Made by a program: the position numbers and the translations under genes
Notes under the pieces: model-generated
Told to the model about the DNA's origin: nothing
Databases searched by the model: none
What the model saw: the letters and a program-made list of their open reading frames with translations, nothing else
NCBI GenBank assembly: GCA_963921215.1
Contig: OY992528.1
Location: 2,688,501 to 2,752,500 of the forward strand
Length of the DNA stretch: 64,000 bases
Direction: 5' to 3'
From: Scoparia ambigualis
Taxonomy: Eukaryota; Arthropoda; Insecta; Lepidoptera; Crambidae
In this document: piece by piece, positions 45,696-56,009 of the stretch
Numbering within the stretch: the stretch's first letter is position 1
Layout of the letters: each line of letters starts with the position of its first letter

Positions 45696-45703
45696 TTTCC
45701 AAT
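45696..45703. other. TSD of hAT MITE (left), TTTCCAAT
   Basis: Identical 8 bp at 46431-46438. Confidence 0.9.
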
Positions 45704-46430
45704 TAGCGATGCGCAGAATAACTCACTGTTAAGAAAAGAGTGATTACGTCTTTTACATCCAAAGAGTTACATCACTCTTTTATATCTTTAACTCTTTAAC
45801 TCCCTGGCTCAGATATGAACGAAATGAGCTAGGGAGTTAAAGATTAACTTAGTTGAATATGCGTACGACAAGAAAGAGAATTAGAACAACCATATATATT
45901 TTCCACACCTCTGATTCTCAATTTAAGAAGCAAGTGAGATTATTAATTTTATTTGTAATAGTTTAGATTCTTTTTTTGTGTTCATGCTAGTTGTTACGTC
46001 TGTACTTACTCTCTTTGTTCGATAATTTATTTAGCTGGTAATGAATTATTACTATCGGTGGAAAGTTAACTGATGTGTGTGTAAAATGTATTTTTGGTAT
46101 TCTTTAAACAAATCGAATTTTCAAATTCCTTACCAGCGAAATTCTGCCTTATTGCGTGAAAGATTTATTTACCTTAACAAAACTACCGTATAATATAACT
46201 AAATAACTCGCACTACGGCTGCGCGGGCGAAATATTCTATCTCTTTTTTACTTACAACCTGGATACATATCTGTTTCTTTCTATTCTACGCAATGAGTTT
46301 TGACCAAAATACATCTTAGCTACATGGATATAAAGATATAATTGGAGTTAAAGGGATATACGGAGTTAATCACTCCTTGCCTGGGATACTATATCTTTTG
46401 CGTTTGTCACTCCTGAGTTACACATCGCTA
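45704..46430. mobile_element. Non-autonomous hAT transposon (MITE), 727 bp
   Basis: Ends TAGCGATG...CATCGCTA, perfect 8-bp terminal inverted repeats, with TAACTCA shared a few bases further in on both sides. The 8-bp target duplication and the TAGNG start fit the hAT superfamily. Several GAGTTA/TAACTC motifs near both ends resemble subterminal transposase sites. No transposase ORF. Confidence 0.88.
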
Positions 46431-46438
46431 TTTCCAAT

Positions 46439-46677
46439 TATAAAATGTAGTTGTCATGTCAACGTTCAAAACAAAAAAAAAGGAAATTACAAACATTGGG
46501 GGTATTATGGTACCACATTAGTGAACTTACACAATACTAAAATTAATTAAAAGATAACTATACCTATAAAAAGGTATAAACCTACAAACAACAACAACAA
46601 TCAAAATAAAAGTAAGTATAATATGATTAGGTTGCTTGTTATTAAAATTTAGATAAAGCAAATCGAAAACTTTCGTT
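46439..46677. other. LINE inter-ORF spacer, right part
   Basis: Continuation of the LINE spacer between the MITE and ORF1. No gene. Without the MITE the spacer is about 630 bp. Confidence 0.6.
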
Positions 46678-47397
46678 TCATCTACGCACCCCTCTTTCAG
46701 GTTTGTTCCTGGCTCTGATAGGTGATTGGCTGGGCTTCTTGGGATGTTTTGCCAACATGGGATTGAGTTCTTCCATGGATGTGACTTTGTGCCGGTTTCC
46801 ATCAGGAGACTTGATGATAATAATTCCATCCTGCGTCCAACAAGCCCTCATGCCAAAGTGAAGACGAGCTCTGCCAAATAGAGCCTGCCTGGTCCTGGTT
46901 AAGAATTCTCGAACGGAGACAGGTGATCCTTTGAACGCTGACTTCGCTCTCCATACGGCAGCCTTGTGCTCCAAGCTGAAGAACCTTACCAGGATTGGTC
47001 TAGGATGCTCCGGCTTGGCCACTCCGAGTCGATGACATACTTTTATAGAGGCCAAAGTGATGTCATTCAGGCCCAGCTTGTCATTAATACTATCCAAAAT
47101 GAGAGCCTTTGGATCATCTTTGTCTCCCTCAACAAACCCAGTAAAAATTAGTGCTTTCCGACGACTTCTGGTCTCCATGTCGTCAACGGCTCTTGAGCAC
47201 TCACTGATTTGCCTCCGAAGCAGGCCCAGCATTGACAGCATAAGCTCCCGGAAAGTGCGGAACTCCTCTGCAATCTTGGCCACAGTGTCTTTTGCAGGTC
47301 CAGTGCTTTGTATCTGGGCTTCAAGCTCGGCCATTTTCTTCATAAAGCAGTCTTCAAGGTCTTTCTGAGCTGATTGAATGTCAGCAAGTTGAGCCAT
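46678..47397 (-). CDS. LINE ORF1: coiled coil and RRM-like RNA-binding protein
   Basis: 239 residues from the ATG at 47397 (the frame runs further upstream, to a GTG at 47496, but the ATG before AQLADIQSAQKDLEDCFMKK is more likely). The N-terminal ~90 residues are heptad-rich (coiled coil). The middle (RKALIFTGFVEGDKDDPK, HRLGVAKPEHPRPILVRF, then EHKAAVWRAK) matches the RRM-like core of L1-type ORF1 proteins, followed by a basic tail (RARNKPERGVRR). It should form multimers on the LINE RNA. Open throughout. Lies upstream of ORF2 on the same strand. Confidence 0.8.
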   Translation of the reverse strand: MAQLADIQSAQKDLEDCFMKKMAELEAQIQSTGPAKDTVAKIAEEFRTFRELMLSMLGLLRRQISECSRAVDDMETRSRRKALIFTGFVEGDKDDPKALILDSINDKLGLNDITLASIKVCHRLGVAKPEHPRPILVRFFSLEHKAAVWRAKSAFKGSPVSVREFLTRTRQALFGRARLHFGMRACWTQDGIIIIKSPDGNRHKVTSMEELNPMLAKHPKKPSQSPIRARNKPERGVRR

Positions 47398-47667
47398 TGT
47401 GCTTATAAAATATGGTGCTTTTAAAACTAAGATGTAACACTGTTGTGATTGTGAATGTGCTGGCAGGTGATGTTTTATTTTACGTGATAGTGCCACATGA
47501 ATCTTTGTAAATGTAAGTACTTGCTATTTACTGGTATTAGAATGTATATTTACTTAAATAAAAGCAAATAATCTTTTTAAAATAAATAATTAAAAATCTG
47601 AGATTTGAATTCGCGTCTATACTTTTTTAGCACCTACCGCCGAAAAAAAGTATCTATAACTTATCAA
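47398..47667 (-). promoter_or_regulatory. LINE 5' UTR
   Basis: Short leader between the insertion edge and ORF1. LINE promoters are usually internal here; no motif identified. Confidence 0.4.
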
Positions 47668-48693
47668 CTTATCAATAACTTCGCGGACCAGCGAGACGAG
47701 ACCTCACTCTATAACGATTTAGCTGTTTCATGTCAGGGCTCAGCCTCTCCACAGGAATATTATGAGAAGTATCAAAACCTATTTAGCACAATCATGACGT
47801 ATGTTAGCCTTCATGAAACTTTGGGAAGTACTATAGAAGCAAAACGCCTATTGTATAAAAAACTTACCTTAAAAGCATACCTTAGAGGCCTCAAGGATCC
47901 ATTAGGGTCACGTATCCGGTGCATGCGCCCAGATACCATTGAGCAAGCCTTAGAGTTTGTTCAAGAGGAAACTAATACTTTATATATGCAACAACGCAAT
48001 GATTTTAATTTAGATAAAAAACAGCATCCGCAGGTTCAAATGAGTCAAGCTCCAAAATTTTTGCCTAATTATATGCCACCAGCCTTTGCAATGCAATCAC
48101 AAAGACCATCGATCGCTATGCCAGGTCCGTCATCACGACAGAACCCTATGATGATGATGCCTTCACGTCCACCGCAAATGTGGAGACCGAACTATCAGGA
48201 GCCTTCGCAATTTAGGGGTCCTTCTCGTACCCAGCAAATGTTCGCTATGCCGCCACCTAACTATAATAGACAAAACAACCAGTTTAGGTTAAATCAAGGG
48301 AACCCTCAGAATAACACAAATTACACACCGCGACCGATGAGCGGCGTTAGTCACTTTGTCCCAAAACCATTGCCACTCCGCGGCCATGATTGGAGTAAAT
48401 CTGGTAATCCGCCACCTACAAACTATTTTAAATCCAGGGAGATGAATTTTAACTTATGTGACGATCGGTATAATAATTACGAGCAGTACGCAGAGGCTAT
48501 TATGAAGATTCAAACTACGGATACGATTATAATTACGAGCAGCCGTACCAGCAGCAATATTCTGATTACGATCGCTCCGATCACTCTAACGTGTTGCCTA
48601 ATCCTGAGGAATCCTCAGAAGATCCATCCATCCATCCATCCATCCATCTGCTGGGAATAGGGATTTTCAGAAACCTCCCAAACAAGACATATT
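47668..48693 (+). pseudogene. Gypsy unit 2 gag, 3' part
   Basis: Resumes the frame of 41848-42103 (INNFADQRDETSLYNDL). A Met/Pro/Asn/Gln-rich tail follows; there is no CCHC knuckle, as in gypsy-clade Gag. A frameshift near 48510 moves the sense frame: the protein-like text continues as EQPYQQQYSDYDRSDHSNVL in another frame. That frame passes a (TCCA)n microsatellite (48622-48650) and ends at TAA 48693-48695. The original frame ends at TAG 48658-48660. Inactive because of the LINE and the frameshift. Confidence 0.75.
48622..48650. repeat. TCCA microsatellite
   Basis: About seven ATCC units at the gag end. Confidence 0.9.
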
Positions 48694-49807
48694 AAAATAG
48701 AAATAAATTTACAAACACAGAGGCAGTTACCATACATTCAGATTAAAAATCCACCTATAAAACTTTTAATAGATACTGGAGCGAATCAGTCTTTTATATG
48801 TCCCGAGACAGTAAAAAAATATTTCCCACACATTCAATGGACGTACGAACCTTTCGAAGTCACTAACGTTCATGCAACTTCACGTAATGACTATTCCATC
48901 ACCTTACCGGGTTTTCAAGAATTTAAAGATGGTGATGATGTAACATTCTTTATGTACAGATTTCACGAGTACTTTGATGGCCTAATCGGATTAGACCTGT
49001 TAAACAAATGGGAAGCCAATATAGATTTAAGAAATAAAGTATTGGTCACTCGTCAAGCTAATAACCCAATCCTTATGTACGACTCTCGTAAGTGTAATTT
49101 ATACGAAGATATAGTACCGGCTCAATCTTCAAAAGTAATTAGAGTTCCAATAAACTTTCATGATAGCGACGCTTTGATCCCGGAACAAATAATTTCAAGT
49201 TGTATTATAAAAGAGTGTGTAACTAGTGTTAGAAATAATCGCGGTTTTATTGAAATCTGTAATCCGACCCAGAACGATATTATATTCTCAATGGACAAGC
49301 CAGTTTATGCGGAATTATTTAATGTTGAGTGCACTCGCACTGAACAAGTCTCACGGTCGCGCGTTGATGAAGTGTTATCGCGATTAAGGACAGATCACTT
49401 AAATCCGGAGGAGCGAGCTAACTTGACATCGTTATGTGCGCAATACGCCGACGTATTTTACATAGATGGCGAGCCGCTTACTTTTACTAATCGTATAAAA
49501 CACAGTATCCGAACTTCAGATGAAATCCCAGTTTATACTAAAACTTACAGATATCCATTCGTACATAGGCAGGAAGTTCGTAGTCAAATAGAAAAGATGT
49601 TGGAGCAAGGGATCATTCGACCTTCAGAATCAGCTTGGAGCTCTCCTATTTGGGTTGTGCCTAAAAAGGCTGATGCTTCGGGTAAAACTAAATGGCGTAT
49701 TGTTATAGACTTTAGGAAACTGAATTAAAAAACATTAGACGACAAGTATCCAATACCGAACATTAACGATGTACTTGACAAGCTAGGGAATTGCCACTAC
49801 TTCACAA
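48661..49807 (+). pseudogene. Gypsy unit 2 pol: protease and start of RT, truncated
   Basis: Opens just after the TAG at 48658 and overlaps the shifted gag frame by about 33 nt, so pol would need a frameshift. Aspartic protease core LLIDTGANQSFIC (about 48765-48803) with GLIGLDLL downstream. The RT N-terminal region reads EKMLEQGIIRPSESAWSSP, then WVVPKKADASGKTKW and IVIDFRKLN. TAA at 49726-49728 replaces a sense codon in the KTLDDKYPIPN region. Homology stops at YFTTL, 49807, where a diverged giant-LTR sequence begins. The rest of RT, RNase H and integrase are missing. Confidence 0.88.
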
Positions 49808-52553
49808 CCTTGCCAGTGTAAGGTCTTTGACCATTAAGGTGAATTCAATCTTCCGACGAAATAACCTAGGTTCCAAACTGGTTTTTAGTTGTTTAATATT
49901 TGCTTATATTTTACCAATAGGTTTCTGGATGTTTATTTATAACACATTGAAGAGTTGCAATTTAAGGCCGTATTGTACCTCAGGGAAAGCTAAGAATGCC
50001 TGTTTGGTCATTTCAGTATCAGAAATCAAACATCACAGCACAGTTATGCTTATATGCTATAACTTGTTAGTATTATTCTTGTGATAGGAAACCAGTCTAG
50101 ACTCTAAGGTAATCCAAAGTAATGATGGTTCAATATTACCTCACTTCTGCTAATTATTTAAAATGAATAGTTAATTGGTAACACCCTGAAGAAAACAATT
50201 AGAGTCCTATTGACCTACGGTAACAGCTTACATGCCTAGATCGGTCTTTTCAGTGCTCATAATCAACATCACTTCATAGTAATTTCTATTTAGGTATCAT
50301 ATCTCAATTATCCGTAACTTTATTAGTCGAAGCTAATCCAGCCCTAGCTTCGCGGCCTACGTACCTAGTCTATGTGGGCACAGCATACGCATACCGTTCT
50401 ATCCTCAACTACCTAATAACATATATAGAGACGCCTACCTATAGATTCCTACAGCCTACCTCACTTGAAATACCTATATTCTGTCGAACTAACAGTCCCT
50501 AATTGTATACCTTTGCAATCTAGGCCCAAGCCACATTTAAGCTTAATTGTGTGGTGAGTTATGTAAGTCGAGTCGCCCCTGCAAGCAACAGACCTCTAAG
50601 TGAACTATTGAGTCGAGCCAGTAAACTCAGGGTTTAAAACCTAACACTACACTGTGTGTACGGAGTTAGACTCGAAATTGGACTGGGTCATACGTGTCTA
50701 CTTCCAGCTAAATGGTGTCTGACCAATCTTCGATTTTCACTAAGGAGACAACTGTCTCTCCTCTGTTACTCTCTCGAATATAGTGTATTTTTTAGCGTTG
50801 TAATTTATAACGCCGGCATTATCAAATACAGCCTCCTGATCGAAATCAGTTGAAAGTTATATAGTTTCGTTGACATCGTTACGCATATCAGCTATATAAC
50901 CCGGAATACTTCATTCCGTTAACAGGTTCGAGTTGCGACAGCAATAATTTTACTTTAATAATCACTTCTATTTCACAAACAATTTTTATTAATATCGCAG
51001 CTCGAATATCACTTAGCGCGCTTTAAAGGCTAGGACGCTCTTTTCCCGCGTATGAGATCGTTACCGCCACTCGTAAGTCAGACCGCGCCTCCGACGACCT
51101 TGAATTGAATGCCTGTCTTCCCTTCAGTGACGCCAAAAGCTCTCCAATTTCGCGCCACGCTCGCCCGACATTCGCCCGCGCAAATCCACTTTCCTACATT
51201 CATCCAATCGCTAGCCCTATCGCTTTCTCGCCTCTACTTCACCCTTGTTATCTTTTGTTAAATGGCCAACTTCACGTCCTTACACGTGGAGACAAAATCT
51301 CCTCTCTCTTTCTATCTTTCAATCTCAACTTCCGCCCGCTCTTGACTGACACTCCCGCGTAAATTTTAGTGCTTACCATAAATCAATCAAATCTCTTTAT
51401 ATAGCCAATATTACATGTTTGAACATCTAGATGTAGCCTTCCATCAACAATTCCCTCTTAATAAACACCCACTTATGCTAATAATCCCGTATTTAGTAAA
51501 ATTATAAAAGTTCAGCATTCTGAACATAGATGGCGCCTGGTTGTTTGTGAAACGATTTTATCGACCCGATTCCGTCTCCGCAAAACTCAAGTAAATAACG
51601 CACGGTGGACGGCGCCTATGTCGCGACGGACGCGCTGACCAATCTAGGCGAACCCCCCAATCAATCCAAACCAATAGACAGCGTCTATTTCGCAAGCAAC
51701 GCACGGAACAGTCCCCGCGAAATTCAAATAAAAATAAAGCCCCTTGTCCATTGACTCATTCTTACAACCTTCAACCATAAAGCCACTTGTCCACATGTCA
51801 ATTATTTTAAACTAGTTTATTTTTCCCTTTTTTATGCTTATCACAATAATGGTGCAACGCATTAATATTGATTTTAGTGCTACACTCATGTATTCCTTAT
51901 TAACGGACAGATACCATTCACTCTGTACCGTTGCAGCCGCCCCCGATAGAATTTAAAGCAGATAAAGTATCACTCTTTTCTGCGGCGAATTTTATCTTAA
52001 CCCTGTACTTAATTAAGTACAAGATAGCACTGCCTTCCTTAACAAACCTCATTGTCATCCTAGCCCTCTTCCTCAAAGATAATTCCTACTATTTATAGTT
52101 CCTTTCCAATCCCTAATGACTCTTTCCTCAATAAGCATACAAATGCAAAATAGTCCACACCCCTTATTTTTACCAATACAAGTTTATAATCGCATAACTA
52201 CCCAGTTCTCGTGTTCGAACGATATCCCATTTACTTAGTTTCGGTAAGTATTTTCCAATAACTTCGACATCTACCGTTTCTTTAATCATACGCAGCCCCA
52301 GAACAATAATTTGCCTTTGTTTACCATCTTAGCAGCAAATTATAATTAAAAGTAACATTCTCTTGCGCTGGCCACTAGCGCCCCCTAGCAAAAATTCTTC
52401 AAACTCTATGACGATTCCGACTTAAAGTTTAAATCATCTCCCAACCCATTCCATTATTCTATTCTTTAAACTATTTTCCTAAACAAATTTCAAGTACATC
52501 TGTCATTATGGCCTTCTTTTAACTTTCGTCTTTTCTTTAAACAACTTACTTCA

Positions 52554-52624
52554 CATCCCTAGGAATCGAACCTGGGATCCCCTTACACCTAACTGAGCGC
52601 CTGACCACATGGCCACCGAGGTAT
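52554..52624 (-). other. tRNA-like module (diverged element)
   Basis: Minus strand GGTGGCCATGTGGTCAGGCG (A-box-like) and CCCAGGTTCGATTCCTAGG (perfect B box GGTTCGATTCC). Counterpart of 13063-13130. Confidence 0.6.
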
Positions 52625-52684
52625 AGACTCAACAGTCCTACTAGTCCTACTACCAACCAAACCGAGCACACAAATACACAACCC

Positions 52685-52753
52685 CCGTGTCAGGAATCGA
52701 ACCCGTGACCCTCCTATCAGTAACCTGTGGCTCAGCCACTAGACCATAGAGGC
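52685..52753 (-). other. tRNA-like module, best preserved
   Basis: Minus strand GCCTCTATGGTCTAGTGGC and CACGGGTTCGATTCCTG: good A box (TGGTCTAGTGG) and perfect B box at tRNA spacing, close in text to Glu/Asp-type tRNAs. The acceptor stem does not close, so it is a tRNA-derived repeat and not a gene. Confidence 0.6.
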
Positions 52754-52984
52754 AATCGAAACATTCATCCAATGACAACTGTATTCGAGTTACAGAACTA
52801 ATCCTAACAACCATAAGTTAAATGTATTGAATATGAATTATGAAACCCTACGCTCTCATAATAATTAAAAACTATAATTATTATGGTTGACGTTAAAAAT
52901 GAAATGCACTAGGCAATTATACACAAGAATACTTCCTCCAGAACCCCATTCTACGAATACTTAGAAGTATATAATAATAATTGT

Positions 52985-53357
52985 TGTACTCGCCACGGGC
53001 GAGACGTCTTGTAAGCGTATTAAGATACGCCTAGCGCCATCTAGCGTTGTATCGCGAAGTTGGCGCGCAGCAGGTGAAGGAACGACGCAGCCGGCGAGTG
53101 AGTCAGTCTGTCTGCTAGCTACCGCGAGACGCCCAGAAAATACGCGCTCTGGTATCTGCCCTTATTGATAGTGACCCTGGGATGATAGTGCCTGTGATAA
53201 CGTGAAGTGACTTTGTACTGTGCCGTGACCAATCGCCTACATCGCCGCCCACCAGCTCGCCTCCCGTCTCCTTCCTCATCATCCCAGGTAAGCCTTCAGA
53301 CCTATCAACCACCTTTACTCTGCTGTATTTGGCGGTGTCTTCCGACCCGCGAATACA
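52985..53357 (+). repeat. BEL B 5' LTR
   Basis: TGTACTCGCC...GCGAATACA, TG...CA ends. Contains GCGTATTAAGATACGC, a 6-bp-stem hairpin. Confidence 0.9.
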
Positions 53358-53360
53358 TTT

Positions 53361-53378
53361 TGGTCATCTTCGAACCGG
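53361..53378 (+). promoter_or_regulatory. BEL B primer-binding site
   Basis: TGGTCATCTTCGAACCGG, 3 nt after the LTR. TGG start fits a tRNA CCA end. The tRNA is not identified. Confidence 0.7.
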
Positions 53379-54431
53379 TAATATTAAATACCAGAACCTA
53401 ACTTTCTTTTAATTTTCAGTTTTAATACAGTCCGCTAAAGATAATTAGTTCCGCCCATATTCTTATTCTATTTCTAAATCTTATATCTAATTCGTGCCAT
53501 CATTTTTAAATTCATTTACGATTTATATCTCGTGGCGAAACGGCCTGCCCCAATAAAAGTTTTTGTCGGTACTCAGAAAACAGTTGTGTTAGTATAGCTG
53601 GCCAACGTACACATAAATTATTTTATTTTTATTGTTGATTTTGTGTATGCATCCGATTGTCTGATCACAAACCGAAAGTGTGATGCAATGTTGTAATGTT
53701 GTTGTGAAATTATTACGTTACGTATGGTATTATAACGAGAGATAGTTTCCCGTTTTATTTTTTAATTATTTTATTATGTTCGTGTCGTGTTAAATCGGCT
53801 CAGATCTCGTGCATGCTCACCACGCGTGCCAAGTAGGGTGCTTTATTTTTTCGCTCGTGTTAATTTTATATATTTTTTTGTTTTTGATTTTTGCCTTGGC
53901 AATCGGCTCATTCTTGTGCGTGCTCACCACAAGAGCATAGTACTTCTACACACGTTTGCCCACTTGTGGGACACAGACAGAGTGTCCCAATTTTTTTAAT
54001 TAAGTTTTTATTATTCGTTTATTTTTATTTTTTTTTACGACCGACTCATTCTTCGCGCTAGTGTCCGCTACAGGTCTGCCCGACTGTGAGCGCCTTGCCC
54101 AATAGTGGGCTACGGATAACGTGAATTTTTTTTTGTTGTTTTTATGGTTTTTTGTTTTGCGGTCTGTTAATATTACGTACGCGCGTTCAATAAACACAGA
54201 CATACATATACACATGCGTTTGCCCACCCGTGGGCCATATACAAGGCGTCCCAACTTAGTTTTGCTTTCTTTATTGTTGCGTTAATTTTAGCCCATTTGC
54301 CATTACCTTAGTAAACAAATACGTCCAGCCCAACTATAGAATATATACGGTGTTGTTATTTTTACTGCCTTTAAATTTGTTAATTTTTTTTTATTTTTTA
54401 TAATTTTTTTAGTCTCCTTTTGTTCATCGCG
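53379..54431 (+). promoter_or_regulatory. BEL B leader with repeated hairpins
   Basis: About 1 kb, T-rich, without a convincing ORF. An imperfect repeat of about 130-150 bp (CGGCTCATTCTTGTGCGTGC, then a GCCCAC..GTGGG hairpin and GTGTCCC) recurs. Hairpins are at 53958-53970, 54097-54110 and 54232-54245 (GCCCACCCGTGGGC). A packaging or dimerisation role is inference. Confidence 0.6.
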
Positions 54432-56009
54432 ATGCCGACCAAGTCACAAGCCGCGATATTTAGGGAGGCAGTTAAGGCCATACTTCAGCTCCTTGAGTTA
54501 GGGTCACAAATTATTGCTGGCGGCACCACACATTCCAAATTGGAGTTTAACGTGCGTTTCGCACAGATACAAGGCGTGAAAGACAGGATGGACGCAGTGT
54601 ATTATAGCATTCTTGACGAGGAGGACCTGGACGAGAAGACTGAGAAGACATACACTGAGACAACAAAAGCCTCCGGAGCGTACCTGGGGATACTTATGGC
54701 TAGGGAGGAAATCTCAACCTCTTCCACGTCATCCCCAACCCATAGCGCTCAGCCCAGTTTAAAGATAGCGCTGCCCAAGTTCAGCTCAAAAGTGGAGGAC
54801 TGGCCTTCCTTCATTGCGCTGTTTAGGAGTCTGACTGACGACATGGCGACCCTGTCGGACGCAGTCAAGCTCCACTACCTATTCTCAAGTCTCAGCGGTG
54901 AGGCATTAAGTATGGTATCCCACTTAAAGGTCACCAATGAAAATTTTGCCGTGGCCATGGACATCCTCACCAAGCGGTACGAGAACCGCCGGGTTCTCAT
55001 TGATAGTTATGTGGACATCATCCTGGGGCTGCCAAGCATCCATACGCGCTCGAACATCCGCACACTGTTCCTTACGCCGCTAATATCGGCTCAGTGTGCC
55101 CTCAACAATTTAGATCTGCCCATAGGAGACGACTACGTGTTCGTGTCAATAGTGGTGCGGAAGCTCAAGGGCGAGCTCCGCACGCTATTTGAACGCAGGC
55201 ACGGATCTAGTAACACCCTGCCCACGTTAAGGGACCTTATCTCCTACCTCGAGGAACACGCGCGCTGTGTGGAGACAGAGTTCTCCAACATAGCCCAGCC
55301 GCAACCCATTCACGCCCTGCCCGGCCCTTCTCGTAGCCGCGCGCCTCCTCAGTTGCCCCATCGCACTTATGCTCAGGTGGCTCAGCAACAGCCCGACCAT
55401 TACCGTGGCCGCTCCTCAGCTCCATCGCCTCACCGCGCCTATGATCAGCCTACTCACCAGCCGTTCCGCCCAGCGCAGCAAATGCGTCACCGCCCATCCA
55501 CCTCCCCGGCTCGCAGTCAGCCCTTCCCCGTCTACTCGGCCTTCCAGCAAAGCTGCTCCTCATCATCCTCCTCGTCCTCTTCCTCACGCTCGACGTCCTA
55601 CTGTCCCTATTGTGCCACTAGGGGACATACGCTCATGACGTGCAGATGGTACAATGCCCAGCCAACACAGAGCCGTTGGGACTTTGTACAGGCACGCGAG
55701 CGCTGCCAGCGTTGTCTCGGCCGTCACTACGAGAGCGAGTGCAGGTCAAGGGGGGCATGCAAGGACTGTGGGATCTCGAACCACCACACGTCCCTCCATC
55801 GACCAGACGGCCCAACGCACTCAGCTCATTCGTCGTCTGTACATGTACCCCCACCACAGCTGACAGAGCACTCGAGGGAGCCTCCCAGACACAGCATGCG
55901 GCACGAACCCGCACAGGCTAAACAGGTGCAACTCAGCTCTGCTCACAGAGCCAGCCCGCCCAGGTCCGGTTCGCGAGGTAGGCCCCGCGAACGCCGCCAG
56001 CAATTATGA
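54432..56009 (+). CDS. gag: BEL B Gag, intact
   Basis: Starts at ATG 54432 (MPTKSQAAIFREAV; the in-frame TTG at 54420 is less likely), 525 codons, ends TGA 56007-56009. The N-terminal half matches the BEL/Pao capsid-like region (DUF1759 type: KFSSKVEDWPSFIALFRSL, LKVTNENFAVAMDILTKRYE). The middle is Pro/Ser/Gln-rich with a run of ten serines encoded by TCA/TCC triplets (about 55558-55590). C-terminal Cys/His motifs are CPYCATRGHTLMTC (C-x2-C-x4-H-x4-C), CQRCLGRHYESEC (x3 spacing) and CKDCGISNHHTSLH. Forms the particle and binds element RNA. No internal lesion, unlike copy A. The frame continues into pol after the TGA. Confidence 0.9.
   Translation: MPTKSQAAIFREAVKAILQLLELGSQIIAGGTTHSKLEFNVRFAQIQGVKDRMDAVYYSILDEEDLDEKTEKTYTETTKASGAYLGILMAREEISTSSTSSPTHSAQPSLKIALPKFSSKVEDWPSFIALFRSLTDDMATLSDAVKLHYLFSSLSGEALSMVSHLKVTNENFAVAMDILTKRYENRRVLIDSYVDIILGLPSIHTRSNIRTLFLTPLISAQCALNNLDLPIGDDYVFVSIVVRKLKGELRTLFERRHGSSNTLPTLRDLISYLEEHARCVETEFSNIAQPQPIHALPGPSRSRAPPQLPHRTYAQVAQQQPDHYRGRSSAPSPHRAYDQPTHQPFRPAQQMRHRPSTSPARSQPFPVYSAFQQSCSSSSSSSSSSRSTSYCPYCATRGHTLMTCRWYNAQPTQSRWDFVQARERCQRCLGRHYESECRSRGACKDCGISNHHTSLHRPDGPTHSAHSSSVHVPPPQLTEHSREPPRHSMRHEPAQAKQVQLSSAHRASPPRSGSRGRPRERRQQL

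Larger units (their letters stand above)
42104..47667 (-). mobile_element. CR1-like LINE with both ORFs, full length
   Basis: Minus-strand non-LTR retrotransposon inserted in Gypsy gag. 3' end is an AAAT repeat tail (plus strand 42104-42124). TSD CTTATCA at 42097-42103 and 47668-47674 (a tandem copy at 47660-47666 blurs the 5' edge). ORF1 and ORF2 both open. A hAT MITE sits in the inter-ORF spacer. Confidence 0.9.
49808..52984 (-). mobile_element. Diverged, truncated relative of the giant non-coding LTR element
   Basis: Alignable by eye to 10,350-13,150 of the array with many substitutions and indels. The LTR part runs from about 49840 to 51935 and ends CGTTGCA. Then come the same GCCGCCCCCGATAG tract (51936), decayed hairpin, unchanged 16-bp palindrome (52005-52020) and two tRNA-like modules (52554-52624, 52685-52753). 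It lacks the outer LTR end, being joined to Gypsy RT at 49807, and is cut by BEL B at 52985. No coding capacity. It shows that the giant element is an old family with at least two lineages. Confidence 0.85.

Noticed and set aside
52685..52753. Functional tRNA gene
   Set aside because: A and B boxes are present but acceptor and anticodon stems do not close; tRNA-derived repeat.
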